A stretch of 33,417 nt of DNA from Defluviicoccus sp. (GTDB taxonomy: Bacteria; Pseudomonadota; Alphaproteobacteria; MPNO01). The stretch spans positions 1-33,417 of the forward strand of contig JAPPIT010000178.1 in assembly GCA_028820505.1 (NCBI GenBank), given 5' to 3'. A program made the translations under genes and the position numbers. This document shows, piece after piece, positions 6,111 through 14,931 of the stretch. A model generated the notes under the pieces. The model did no database searches. It saw only the letters and a program-made list of their open reading frames with translations, and was not told the origin of the DNA. Within the stretch, counting starts at the first letter, position 1. The number at the start of each line of letters is the position of its first letter.

Positions 6111-8315
6111 ATGGTGCGCTCGCCGCATCCGCACGCGCAAATCGTCTCGGTCGACGCGAGCGCGGCGCTCGCCCTGCCCGGCGTCCTCGCCGTCCTCGCC
6201 GGGGCGGACTGCGCGGCGGACGGGCTCGGCCGGCTCGACCACAGACCGCTGCCGAAGACCCGCTTCGACCTCAAGCTGCACGGCCCGGGCGGGTCCGAGG
6301 TTTTCGTGGGCGACCACGCGCTGCTGCCCGCGGACAAGGCGCGCCATGTGGGCGAGGCGGTCGCCATGGTCGTCGCCGAGACGAAGGCTCGGGCGCAGGA
6401 CGCGGCCGAGGCGGTGTTCGTCGACTACGAGCCGCTGCCGGCGGTCACCGGCACCGCGTCCGCTGCCGGACCCGACGCGCCGCTCGTCTGGGACACCTGC
6501 CCGGACAACGTCCTCGTCGAGACCTTCTTCGGGGACGAGGCCGGCACCGACGCCGCGTTCGCGGAAGCGGCGCATGTCGTCGGCCGCCGGTTCGTCGTCT
6601 CGCGCGTCACCGGCTGCCCGCTGGAACCGCGCGCGGCGCTGGCGCATTACGATCCGGAGACCGGGCGCTACACGATCTACGCCGGGAGCGGCGGCGCGGT
6701 CCGCCAGAAGCGGGAAATCGCCGCCGTGCTGGGGGTCGAGCCCGACCGGGTGCGCGTCCACGCCTACGACGTCGGCGGCAATTTCGGCACGCGCAACCGG
6801 TGCTACGTGGAGTTCCCCCTGGCCGCCTGGGCGTCGAGAAGGGTCGGGCGGCCGGTCAAGTGCACCGTCGAGCGGAGCGAGGCACTGATCAGCGATTACC
6901 AGGGCCGCGACCTGGTGACGGAGGTGACGCTCGCCTTCGACCGGGACGGTGCGATCCTCGGGCTGCGGGCGGAGAATCTCAGCAATGTCGGCGCGCGCTG
7001 CGTCTCGCTATCGCCGCTGTCGAAAGGGTCGGGAATCGTCACGGGGTCCTACCGCGTGCCGGTGGCGCGGTTGCGGTCGCGCGCGACCTTCTCCAACACC
7101 CCGCCGACCAACGCCTATCGCAGCTCGGGCCGGCCGGAATGCATCTTCGCGATAGAGCGGCTGATCGAGATCGCCGCCGAAGAGCTCGGGATGGACGCTC
7201 TCGAGCTGCGGCGCCGGAACCTCGTCGCGCCGCACGAGATGCCCTACCGCAACGCGGTCGGCATGACCTACGACAGCGGCGAGTACGGGAAGAGCCTCGA
7301 CATGGCGCTCGGCCTCTCGGACCCGGGTGGATTCCCGGCACGGAAGGAGAAGGCCAAGGCGCGCGGCCGGCTGCTGGGACGCGGCGTCGCGCACTACGTC
7401 GAGTCCTCCATCGGCACGCCCGTCGAGCAAACCCGCATCCACGTGTTCGGCAGGGACCGGCGTGTCGATGTCACGATCGGCACCCAGCCGAGCGGGCAGG
7501 GCCACGAGACCAGCTTCGCCCAGGTCGCCGCCGAACGGCTGGGCGTTCGCCTCGACGATGTCCGCATCGTCATGGGGGATACGGATATCGTCATGGTCGG
7601 GGGCGGGTCGCATTCCGGCCGGTCGATGCGGATGGCGGGCACGGTGATCGTGAAGGGCGTCGATGCGCTGATCGAAAAGGCGAGGCCGGTCGCGGCCGGC
7701 CTGCTCGAAGCGGCGGAGGTCGACCTCGTGTTCGCGGAAGGCCGGTTCTCGGTCGCGGGGACCGACCGGACCGTGACGCTCTACGAGGTCGCGGCGGCGT
7801 CGGACGGCGGCGAGATCGGGGTCGTCGCTGACAACGAGATGCACACGCCGGTCTTTCCCAACGGCTGCCACGTCTGCGAGGTCGAGGTCGATCCGGAGAC
7901 CGGCGAGGTGGAGATCGTCCGCTACGCGGCGGTCGACGACGTAGGCCGCGCGATCAACCCCCTGATCGTTGACGGGCAGACGCATGGCGGCATCGTCCAG
8001 GGGGTCGGCCAGGCGATGTGGGAACACTGCGTCAACGATCCGGAGAGCCAGCAGCCGCTCGCCGGCTCGTTCATGGATTACGCCCTGCCGCGCGCCGACC
8101 GGTTCCCGTTCTTCGACACCGCGCTCAACGAGGTCCCCTCGCCGACCAACCCGCTCGGCATCAAGGCCGGCGGCGAGGGCGGGACCACGCCGGCGCTCGC
8201 GGTGATCGTCAACGCGATCGTGGACGCGCTCCGGCCGCTCGGCGTCGCGGACCTGACGATGCCGGCGACCCCGTTCCGCGTGTGGAGCGCGATCCGGGCG
8301 GCGAGACGCGCTTGA
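6111..8315 (+). CDS. Xanthine dehydrogenase/CO dehydrogenase-family molybdopterin-binding large subunit
   Basis: This is the molybdenum cofactor-binding large subunit of a molybdenum hydroxylase, which hydroxylates carbon centres such as N-heterocycles, aldehydes or aromatics with water-derived oxygen. From ATG 6111 it is 734 residues; with the upstream in-frame extension it reaches about 770, normal for the family. Recognisable blocks are GEAVAMVVAE, the glycine-rich YDVGGNFGTRN, AYRSSGRPE in the usual AYRG-x-GRPE position, GTQPSGQGHETSFAQVAAE, GGIVQGVGQAMWE, and the C-terminal GGEGGTTPA whose Glu (about residue 689) is the catalytic base in the family. The usual FAD and [2Fe-2S] subunits are absent on both sides. 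The missing start codon raises the possibility of a decayed or mis-started gene, although the rest of the frame is intact. Confidence 0.85.
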   Translation: MVRSPHPHAQIVSVDASAALALPGVLAVLAGADCAADGLGRLDHRPLPKTRFDLKLHGPGGSEVFVGDHALLPADKARHVGEAVAMVVAETKARAQDAAEAVFVDYEPLPAVTGTASAAGPDAPLVWDTCPDNVLVETFFGDEAGTDAAFAEAAHVVGRRFVVSRVTGCPLEPRAALAHYDPETGRYTIYAGSGGAVRQKREIAAVLGVEPDRVRVHAYDVGGNFGTRNRCYVEFPLAAWASRRVGRPVKCTVERSEALISDYQGRDLVTEVTLAFDRDGAILGLRAENLSNVGARCVSLSPLSKGSGIVTGSYRVPVARLRSRATFSNTPPTNAYRSSGRPECIFAIERLIEIAAEELGMDALELRRRNLVAPHEMPYRNAVGMTYDSGEYGKSLDMALGLSDPGGFPARKEKAKARGRLLGRGVAHYVESSIGTPVEQTRIHVFGRDRRVDVTIGTQPSGQGHETSFAQVAAERLGVRLDDVRIVMGDTDIVMVGGGSHSGRSMRMAGTVIVKGVDALIEKARPVAAGLLEAAEVDLVFAEGRFSVAGTDRTVTLYEVAAASDGGEIGVVADNEMHTPVFPNGCHVCEVEVDPETGEVEIVRYAAVDDVGRAINPLIVDGQTHGGIVQGVGQAMWEHCVNDPESQQPLAGSFMDYALPRADRFPFFDTALNEVPSPTNPLGIKAGGEGGTTPALAVIVNAIVDALRPLGVADLTMPATPFRVWSAIRAARRA

Positions 8316-8344
8316 GGGCCGGCCCTCCGCCACCCCGGCATATT

Positions 8345-8456
8345 CCGTCCCTCGATACGGCGCTGCGCGCCTACTCGGGATGAGGGGGGAGGTTTGGGCC
8401 GTTCACCACCTCCCCTCATCCTGAGTAGCCCCCGGAGGGGGCGTATCGAAGGACGG
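8345..8456. repeat. Family C palindrome, copy C1
   Basis: The outer arms pair CCGTCC(C/T)TCGATACG with its complement, and inner arms pair CTACTC(G/A)GGATGAGGGG with its complement. Between them each arm carries its own hairpin: GGCGC-TGC-GCGCC in the left arm and, read on the minus strand, GCCCCC-TCC-GGGGGC in the right arm. The centre is a short AT-containing loop near 8391-8406. It occupies most of the gap between the molybdenum hydroxylase and the dehalogenase-like gene. Copy C2 is at 24849-24943. Confidence 0.92.
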
Positions 8457-8542
8457 CAACAAACGCCGAAGCGGCTTGGCATCGGGGGGCCGCGCGTGTA
8501 ACGGTTCGTGAACGTCATCGCGGAAGCTGAGAGGACGAGCCC

Positions 8543-10741
8543 GTGTTTTTCAAATCGCGTTCGGCCGGCCGGCCGTTCCATTTCGGCCCCTTCCCGCTGG
8601 AAACGCTTCCGCGCGACGAGTCCGTACTCGAAACGGAATCGTCGCGTCCGCCGGTCGCGGAACCGGCTCGGGACCGCGCGGAAGGCCTTCTTGTCGACTC
8701 CATCGGCAAGTTCACCCGGCTCTACGCCGAATTCGCCGAGGCGGAGGCGGCGAAGGAAAAAGCGCCGGTCTCGGACGACCTCGAACGCCGCTCGGTCGAC
8801 GTCAAGGGCGTCGGCTATTTCATGGACGCGAGTCAGGTCGGCATCTGCCGGATCCCGGACAATGCCTGGCTCGCGGGTTCGGAGCGTCTCGGCCACGACC
8901 ACGCGATCGTCGTCCTGATCGAGCATTCGCGCGCCGCGGAGGAGGGCAATCTCGCCCGGGAATGGATGCTGCCCGCGGTCGCCGCCAACGCGGAAATGCG
9001 CGCGGCCGAGATCGCCGCCCTGATCGCCGGCCACATCCGCGTCATGGGTTACGGCGCGCACATGCACGGGATCGGCGCGGAGCGGCTCGACGCGGACCGC
9101 CTGACGGTGCTCGCCGGGCTGGCCGTCCGGCGGGGCGGGAACATCGTCAACCCGTTCGTCGGCGAGGCGTTCTCGGTTTGTGTCGTCTCGACCGACTATC
9201 CGCTGGCGGTCGACAGGCCGCTCGCGGCGAACGCGGCCGGCGCGTCGCGGGGATTCGGCTACTGGCTCGGGCGCAACGGCGCGCGGTCGGGGCGCGAGCG
9301 GAACCGGCGCGCGAAGCGTCGCACCGATCTCGGCCCCTTCGCGATGGAAACCGTCAAGCGGGTCGACCGGCCGACGACGCTGATCCTCGACGAGGAGGTG
9401 CCGCGCGTCCCCAAGAGGGCGAGCTTCTTCGAACGCGCGCTGCAGGGCGATCTCGGGGTCAAGGCGCAGATGGCGCGCCGCGTGTTCTCGTTCAAGCACC
9501 CGCTGTCGCTGAGCCAACTCAAGGTGATCCGCAGCATGGTGCCCTACCAGGACGGGCCGGTCGCCGAGGTCGACACCGGCCGCTTCCAGGACGCCGAGGC
9601 CAACACCAGGGCGCTGAAATCGCTCGCCTATTTCCTCGGCACCGATGTCGCCGGCATCTGCGAGGTGCCGCGCTATGCCTGGTATTCGCACAAGGCGAAC
9701 AGCGAAGCGATCGAGCCCTACCACAAATACGCCGTGGTGATGCTGATCGACCAGGGCTTCGACACGATGGAGGGAGCCAGCGGCGACGACTGGATTTCCG
9801 GGGCCCAGTCGATGCGCGCCTATCTGCGGGGCGCGGAGATCGCCTCGGTGATGGCCGACCTCGTGCGCGCCAACGGCTTCCCGGCGCGCTCGCAGACCAA
9901 CGCGGACTCGGACGTGCTGCACATCCCGCTGGTTCTCTGGGCCGGGCTGGGCGAGCTGTCCCGGATCGGCGAGTTGATCCTCAACCCGTTCCTCGGGCCC
10001 CGGCTCAAGACCGTGGTGATGACCACCGACATGCCGCTGGTGCCCGACAAGCCGATCGATTTCGGCCTCCAGTATTTCTGCAGCCATTGCTTCAAGTGCG
10101 CCCGCGAATGCCCCTGCGACGCGATCCCGTTGGGCGACAAGGTGATGTTCAACGGCTACGAGATGTGGAAGCCGGATGTCGAGCGCTGCACCCGTTACCG
10201 CCTCACCAACGTCAAGGGCTCGGCCTGCGGGCGCTGCATGAAGACCTGCCCGCTCAACAAGGTCGTGGACGCCGACGGCCCGTTGGTGACCCGGGTGGCG
10301 AGCTGGCTCGGCATCAACGCGATGTTCCTCAAGCCGCTGATGGTCCCGGTCGCGGCCTGGCTCGACGACGCGCTCGGCAACGGCAAGCGCAACCCGCTCA
10401 AGAAATGGTGGTTCGACCACGAGGTGGTGAACGGCGTCGCCACCGCGCCCAAGGCGACCAACCAGCGCGACATCGACCCTTCCAAGAAGCTCGACCCGGC
10501 GAACCAGAAGATGGCCTATTACCACGCCAACATGATGCCGCCGCCGGACTCGCCCGAGCCGTTCATGGTCGACCGCAAGCAGGCGCTCGCGGCCAAGGAC
10601 GCGATCGAGACCCCGGACGAGGCGCGGGCGAGGCGCGGCAACGGCGCCCATACGCCCGAGCATTACGTCCCCACCCCGCCGCTCGGCGTTGCCGACGCCG
10701 ACAAGGGGATCGTCGGGAGCCCCTACGCCGAGAAGAACTAG
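8543..10741 (+). CDS. Reductive dehalogenase-like protein (aerobic/catabolic RdhA type)
   Basis: This 732-residue protein resembles corrinoid-dependent reductive dehalogenases of the soluble, oxygen-tolerant type (NpRdhA, BhbA), which remove halogens from aromatics. Two [4Fe-4S] sites are complete: C513-x2-C516-x2-C519-x3-C523-P, and C549-x12-C562-x2-C565-x3-C569-P. There is no Tat signal and no membrane-anchor gene, unlike respiratory RdhA. Residues about 84-226 look like a degenerate copy of about 344-506: compare GYFMDASQVGICRIPDNAW with AYFLGTDVAGICEVPRYAW, and NPFVG with NPFLG. The C-terminal copy keeps candidate catalytic residues (Tyr393/Tyr396, Arg449; assignment is inference). I see no fused reductase domain, so an external donor is needed. 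The start is GTG 8543, with GAGAGGA 7 nt upstream. The alpha/beta hydrolase follows by 18 bp. The substrate is unknown. Confidence 0.88.
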   Translation: MFFKSRSAGRPFHFGPFPLETLPRDESVLETESSRPPVAEPARDRAEGLLVDSIGKFTRLYAEFAEAEAAKEKAPVSDDLERRSVDVKGVGYFMDASQVGICRIPDNAWLAGSERLGHDHAIVVLIEHSRAAEEGNLAREWMLPAVAANAEMRAAEIAALIAGHIRVMGYGAHMHGIGAERLDADRLTVLAGLAVRRGGNIVNPFVGEAFSVCVVSTDYPLAVDRPLAANAAGASRGFGYWLGRNGARSGRERNRRAKRRTDLGPFAMETVKRVDRPTTLILDEEVPRVPKRASFFERALQGDLGVKAQMARRVFSFKHPLSLSQLKVIRSMVPYQDGPVAEVDTGRFQDAEANTRALKSLAYFLGTDVAGICEVPRYAWYSHKANSEAIEPYHKYAVVMLIDQGFDTMEGASGDDWISGAQSMRAYLRGAEIASVMADLVRANGFPARSQTNADSDVLHIPLVLWAGLGELSRIGELILNPFLGPRLKTVVMTTDMPLVPDKPIDFGLQYFCSHCFKCARECPCDAIPLGDKVMFNGYEMWKPDVERCTRYRLTNVKGSACGRCMKTCPLNKVVDADGPLVTRVASWLGINAMFLKPLMVPVAAWLDDALGNGKRNPLKKWWFDHEVVNGVATAPKATNQRDIDPSKKLDPANQKMAYYHANMMPPPDSPEPFMVDRKQALAAKDAIETPDEARARRGNGAHTPEHYVPTPPLGVADADKGIVGSPYAEKN

Positions 10742-10759
10742 GCGGGCCTTCGCCGCGCC

Positions 10760-11605
10760 ATGCCCCTCGTCGACTGCGGCGGGCGGAAGATCGGCTACGA
10801 GTCCGGCGGGCCGGCGGACGGTTCGGCGCCGCTGCTGGTGCTTCAGCCGCCGGGCGCCAGCGGCGCGTCGATCTGGCGGGCGATCGCGGCGCCGCTGCAG
10901 AACCGTTTTCGAACCGTCGCGGTCAACCCCTCGGCCTACGGCGATACCGAACCGTTCGCCGGGCGGGAGCCGATGACGATCCGGGACGAAGCCGCGGCGA
11001 CGGCCGCCGTCATCCGCGCGGAGATGCGGAACGCCGCCGGCGAACGCGCCCGTTTCGCGGGCCACTCCTATGGCGGCACGGTCGGGCTGGTGCTGGCGCT
11101 CGAATGGCCCGATCTCGTGGACCGGATGACGCTGCTCGAACCGGCGCCCTACCCCCTGCTCCGCGAGGCGGGCGAGGCCGCCTTCGCCGCGGAGATCGAA
11201 GGACGCAACGAGGATTTCATCGCCACGGTGCGCGGGGGCGGTCTCAACCGCGAGGCGATGGAGAGCTATCTCGACTATTTCAACGCCAGGCCGGGCTACT
11301 GGCGGAGCCTGGATCGGGAAACGCAGGCGAGGATGCTCACCCTGTCCGAGCGTCTGGCGGTCGGGCTGGAGGCTGTGGGGCGGCTGGAAACGAGCCGCGC
11401 GGACCTCGAGGCCATCGCGGTGCCGGTCACCGTGATCCGCGGCGGCGCGACCGACCCGCTGCACGCGAGGCTGTCGGAGCTGGTCGCCGGCGCGATTCCC
11501 GGCGCCGCGCTCGTCGACCTGCCGGGCGCCGGCCACATGATGACGCTGACCCACGGTCCGCAGATCGCGGAGATTCTGCGGATCAGCGCCGGCGCGGCGT
11601 CATGA
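10760..11605 (+). CDS. Alpha/beta hydrolase
   Basis: This 281-residue alpha/beta-hydrolase fold enzyme carries the nucleophile elbow GHSYGG near residue 95, a likely acid after the strand TVIRGGATDPLH, and the C-terminal histidine in GAGHMMTLTH. The oxyanion region reads PPGASGAS rather than the more common HG-x-P. Such enzymes cleave esters, lactones, C-C bonds (as in meta-cleavage hydrolases) or C-halogen bonds. It follows the RdhA-like gene by 18 bp on the same strand, so co-transcription is likely. Its 3' end overlaps the convergent MFS gene by 23 bp. No signal peptide; the substrate is unknown. Confidence 0.88.
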   Translation: MPLVDCGGRKIGYESGGPADGSAPLLVLQPPGASGASIWRAIAAPLQNRFRTVAVNPSAYGDTEPFAGREPMTIRDEAAATAAVIRAEMRNAAGERARFAGHSYGGTVGLVLALEWPDLVDRMTLLEPAPYPLLREAGEAAFAAEIEGRNEDFIATVRGGGLNREAMESYLDYFNARPGYWRSLDRETQARMLTLSERLAVGLEAVGRLETSRADLEAIAVPVTVIRGGATDPLHARLSELVAGAIPGAALVDLPGAGHMMTLTHGPQIAEILRISAGAAS

Positions 11606-12803
11606 GCGGAAACGCGCAGGCGAAGCTCAGCAACGCCATCGAGCCCATCGCCAGGAAAGCGAACCCCCAGGCGTTCGCCCCGCCCAGCGGCGCGGCGAGG
11701 TCGAGGACCAGCCCCACCAGCGCCGGCGCGAACAGGGATCCGCTGAACCCGAATATCGAATGGACGGCGAGCGTCGCGCCGCGATGGCCCGACGGAGACG
11801 TCGCGACCGCGCCGGCGGTGAGGGCCGCCGAGTCCGCCTGGATCGCGGCGGAATAGAGCAGACACAGAATCACCACGACGGCGAAGGGCAGCGGCGAGGA
11901 AAACCCCGTCGCGGCGCTTATCGCGAAGGTCCCCAGCATGACCCAGGCGATCAGCCGCGCGCGGCCGATGCGCAGGGCCAGCTCCGCGCCGGCGATGCTG
12001 GAGACCACCGAGACGAGGGCGAACACGGTGGCGAACAGCGTGGCGTCGAGCTCGAACCCGGAGCCGCTGCCGAGGCAGAACACCAGGAACGGAACGATCC
12101 AGGAGCGCATGGCGAACAGCTCGGCCCCGTGGCCGGCATAGGCGACGATGTAGCCCATCGTCTCGCGCGAGCGCAGGACCGGGCGGAAATCCAGCACGTG
12201 GCCGCGTTCCTCGGAGGCCGGTTCGGGCGCCTGCGGCGAAATCGCCGCCATCAGGACGAGTCCCGCCAGCACCGGCCCGGCGGCCGTGAACAGGAACGCG
12301 CCGCGCCATCCGAACCACTCCAGGGCAACGCCCGCGAGCGAATAGGAGAGCGCGGTGCCGACGCTGAAGCTGGCGGTATAGAACGCGACCGCCCGCGCGT
12401 GCCGGGCCTGCGGCAGGCGGTCGGTGAGCATCTTGAGACCGGGCATGTAGCTGCCGGCGAGGCCGGCGCCGGCGATCGCGCGCCACGGCAGGGCGGACCA
12501 GAACCCGTCCGCGAACAGCGCCAGCCCCGCCAGACCGAGGGCGGAGAGCGCCGCGCCGAGAATGACGATATGGCGGGCATCGACCCGGTCGGTCATCGCG
12601 GAAAGAAACGGGACCGCGACGACATAGCCGCCGAAAAACGCACCGGACAGCCAGCCGGCCATGGCGTTGCTCATCTGCCAGGCGGGCTGCAGCACCGGCA
12701 GCAGCGACCAGTAGGCCGCGAAACCGGCCATCGTCAGCACTTCGGTCAGGCACACCAGGGCGACCAGCCCGGCCGGCCGCCGCAATGCGGCCGCAAGCGT
12801 CAC
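11583..12803 (-). CDS. MFS transporter
   Basis: This 406-residue integral membrane protein has about 12 hydrophobic segments and the major facilitator signature between the second and third helices (SAMTDRVDARHIVILGA, a D-R-x5-G type loop). It probably moves a small organic solute across the inner membrane. The start appears to be GTG at 12803. It lies 13 bp downstream of the thioesterase gene on the same strand, and its end overlaps the hydrolase gene. Substrate and direction of transport cannot be told from sequence. Confidence 0.88.
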   Translation of the reverse strand: MTLAAALRRPAGLVALVCLTEVLTMAGFAAYWSLLPVLQPAWQMSNAMAGWLSGAFFGGYVVAVPFLSAMTDRVDARHIVILGAALSALGLAGLALFADGFWSALPWRAIAGAGLAGSYMPGLKMLTDRLPQARHARAVAFYTASFSVGTALSYSLAGVALEWFGWRGAFLFTAAGPVLAGLVLMAAISPQAPEPASEERGHVLDFRPVLRSRETMGYIVAYAGHGAELFAMRSWIVPFLVFCLGSGSGFELDATLFATVFALVSVVSSIAGAELALRIGRARLIAWVMLGTFAISAATGFSSPLPFAVVVILCLLYSAAIQADSAALTAGAVATSPSGHRGATLAVHSIFGFSGSLFAPALVGLVLDLAAPLGGANAWGFAFLAMGSMALLSFACAFPLMTPRRR

Positions 12804-12816
12804 GTCGCGCGGCCCC

Positions 12817-13248
12817 CTACCCTCGCGCCCGCCAGACCCGCGCGGTGGCGCTGGCGGTGGCGAGCGGGGCGCCGTCGGAATCCAGCAGACGGCCCTCCAT
12901 GAAGCAGATCGTCTTTCCCGCGCGCACCGGCCAGCCTTCTCCGATCAGACGGCCGGGCCGGGCGGGAGCGAGGAAGGTCGTCTTCATCTCCAGCGTGGGC
13001 ACGCGGAACTCGGGGCCGATCCTGGCGATGGCGGCGAACGACATCGCCATGTCGAGCATGGTCGTCACCATGCCGCCCTGCAGCACGCCGAGCATGTTGC
13101 AGAACGCGTCCCTCCCCTCGAAACCGATCCTGAACCTGCCGCTCCCGGGGTCGTGGGAAATCGGCCGCGCGCCGAGGAGGGAGGCGACCGGCGTGTCGTC
13201 CAGCAGGCGCGTCACCCAGGGCGGGTATTCTTCCGGCAGGGCGTCCAT
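12817..13248 (-). CDS. PaaI-type hotdog-fold thioesterase
   Basis: This 143-residue hotdog protein has the PaaI-family core (NMLGVLQGGMVTTMLDMAMSF), in which the Gly-Gly-x2-x-x3-D region forms the active site at the central helix. A following LEMKTTFLAPARPGRLIGEG strand matches the family. Such enzymes hydrolyse acyl-CoA thioesters, for example in phenylacetate or benzoate degradation. It is the first gene of a two-gene unit with the MFS transporter and diverges from the first amidase across a 47-bp gap. Confidence 0.88.
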   Translation of the reverse strand: MDALPEEYPPWVTRLLDDTPVASLLGARPISHDPGSGRFRIGFEGRDAFCNMLGVLQGGMVTTMLDMAMSFAAIARIGPEFRVPTLEMKTTFLAPARPGRLIGEGWPVRAGKTICFMEGRLLDSDGAPLATASATARVWRARG

Positions 13249-13295
13249 CGCCCTAAACTAGCCATTCGGCGAAGCGGGCAAAACCGGGGGCGGGC
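13249..13295. promoter_or_regulatory. Divergent intergenic region, thioesterase/amidase
   Basis: Only 47 bp separate two divergent starts, so both promoters must lie here or overlap the coding sequences. I see no clear -35/-10 pair or operator. Confidence 0.3.
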
Positions 13296-14723
13296 ATGGG
13301 CGACGAACTCTGGCGCTGGACGGCGGAAGATCTGGTCCGCGGCATCCGGACGCGCGCGATTTCGAGCCGCGAGGCGACGGAGAGCTGCCTCGCCCGGCTC
13401 GACGCGGTCAATCCGCGGATCAATGCCGTGGTCGATCCGCTCGCGGACGAGGCGCTGGCCGCCGCCGACCGGGCGGACGACGCGATCCGCCGGGGCGAGG
13501 CGCCCGGGGCGCTTCACGGGGTGCCGGTCACGGTCAAGATCAACGTCGATTATGCCGGCCGTGCGACCACCAACGGGGTCACCGCCTTCGCCAACATGGC
13601 GGCGGAGGAAGACAGCATCTCCGTCGCCAATCTCCGCAAGGCGGGCGCGGTAATCCTCGGCCGGACCAACGTGCCCGGCTTCTCGACCCGCTACTTCACC
13701 GACAACGATTTGCACGGGCGGACCCTCAACCCGTGGGACCCGGGCCGCACGCCGGGGGGATCGAGCGGCGGCGCGGCGGCCGCGGTCGCCGCCGGCATCG
13801 GGCCGATCGGCCACGGCAACGACCGCGCCGGCTCGGTGCGCTACCCGGCCTATGCCTGCGGCGTGGCCGGCCTGCGCCCGAGCCTCGGCCGGGTGCCCGA
13901 CTTCAACCCGTCCGCCGCCGAAGAGCGCGGCATCTCCTCGCAGATGGCGAACGTCCAGGGTCCGCTCGCGCGCTCGATCGGCGACATCCGCCTCGGGCTG
14001 GAGGCGCTCGCCGCGCCCGATCCGCGCGACCCCTGGTCGGTCCCGGTGCCGCTCGGCGCGCGGGAGGGCGGGCGAGGCCGCGCCGCAATCCTCTCCTCGA
14101 TGCCGGGCGTCGACGCCGACCCGGCGGTGACCGAAGCGGTGCGGCAGGCGGGCGCGTGGCTGGAGGACGCGGGCCACGACGTGGAGGAGGCGCCGCCGCC
14201 CCGGCTCGACGACGCCTCCGCCCTGTTCTGGCCGATCCTGATGGCGGAGGAGCGCGCGGCGACGGCGGCCGAACGCGCCGCCTCGTCGAGCGGCATCGAG
14301 CGCTACGGCGACGAGGCGGTGAAGCGCGCCCGCGCCTCGGTCCGCGCCTATGCTGGCGATCTCGACTACGAGACCTATGTCCGCGCGCTCGCCTCGCGGA
14401 CTACCATGCTGCGCGACTGGTACGCCTTCTTCGAGCGCTACCCGATCCTCGTCATGCCGATCTCCTGGCAGCGCCCGTACCCGATCGACCACGACCAGAA
14501 GGGCGACGACGCGGTGCGCGAGATGCTCGACGCGCACCGGCCGATGCTGGCGGTCTCGCTGCTCGGCCTGCCCGGGCTCTCGGTTCCGGTGAGCCTCGCC
14601 GACGGCGTGCCCGTGGGCGTCCAGATCGTTTCCGCGCGGTTCGGCGAGGAACGCCTGCTGGCGGCCGGCGAGGTGATCGAGGCGCGCGCCGCCGTCGCCA
14701 CGCCGATAGACCCGCGCGGTTGA
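13296..14723 (+). CDS. Amidase (amidase-signature family)
   Basis: This 475-residue amidase-signature enzyme has the full Ser-cisSer-Lys triad: K81 (VTVKINVDY), S156 in GGSSGG, and nucleophile S180 in AGSVRYPA, with the canonical 24-residue spacing between the two serines. The nucleophile region reads GNDRAGS where GTD-x-GGS is usual, a mild divergence. Enzymes of this family hydrolyse amides, ureas, hydrazides or act in amidotransferase complexes. It is followed 10 bp later by a small AtzG/GatC-like gene and then a second amidase. Substrate unknown. Confidence 0.9.
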   Translation: MGDELWRWTAEDLVRGIRTRAISSREATESCLARLDAVNPRINAVVDPLADEALAAADRADDAIRRGEAPGALHGVPVTVKINVDYAGRATTNGVTAFANMAAEEDSISVANLRKAGAVILGRTNVPGFSTRYFTDNDLHGRTLNPWDPGRTPGGSSGGAAAAVAAGIGPIGHGNDRAGSVRYPAYACGVAGLRPSLGRVPDFNPSAAEERGISSQMANVQGPLARSIGDIRLGLEALAAPDPRDPWSVPVPLGAREGGRGRAAILSSMPGVDADPAVTEAVRQAGAWLEDAGHDVEEAPPPRLDDASALFWPILMAEERAATAAERAASSSGIERYGDEAVKRARASVRAYAGDLDYETYVRALASRTTMLRDWYAFFERYPILVMPISWQRPYPIDHDQKGDDAVREMLDAHRPMLAVSLLGLPGLSVPVSLADGVPVGVQIVSARFGEERLLAAGEVIEARAAVATPIDPRG

Positions 14724-14733
14724 GGAGGGCGCG

Positions 14734-14931
14734 ATGACGGACCGGAATGCGATGTTCGAGGCGCTGATCGAGGCCTCCGGCGTGCCGGTCTCGGAGGACG
14801 AGAAGGCCGACCTCCGCAAGACCTACGCCACGCTGATGGACCTGGCCGAACGCACCCGCCGGCCGGGGCGAAGCTGGGAGGTCCGGACGCTCCCCCACTT
14901 CACGCCGCCGGCGCCCGCCGATGACGGCTGA
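14734..14931 (+). CDS. Small AtzG/GatC-like amidase partner (65 aa)
   Basis: This short protein has helical character (MFEALIEASGVPVSEDEKAD, then a second helix ending DLAERTR) and a proline-rich tail (LPHFTPPAP). The size, the G-x-P-x-S/P-E-x-E pattern and its place between two amidase genes recall AtzG-like (DUF4089) proteins, which are related to GatC and form a complex with the amidase AtzE. It overlaps the following amidase start by 11 bp, implying translational coupling, and a GAGGAGG-type ribosome binding site precedes its ATG. The identification is from pattern and context, not from a search. Confidence 0.6.
   Translation: MTDRNAMFEALIEASGVPVSEDEKADLRKTYATLMDLAERTRRPGRSWEVRTLPHFTPPAPADDG

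Noticed and set aside
8316..8542. Cobalamin riboswitch upstream of the RdhA-like gene
   Set aside because: The gap is mostly palindrome C1; I see no B12-box-like sequence. The region upstream of the adenosyltransferase gene also shows none.
8078..11554. Very long minus-strand open frame (1158 codons) and other long antisense frames such as 8962-11856 and 16784-19408
   Set aside because: They lie opposite or across clearly recognisable genes, are Arg/Ala/Pro/Gly-rich low-complexity translations, and show no domain; this is expected in high-GC DNA.
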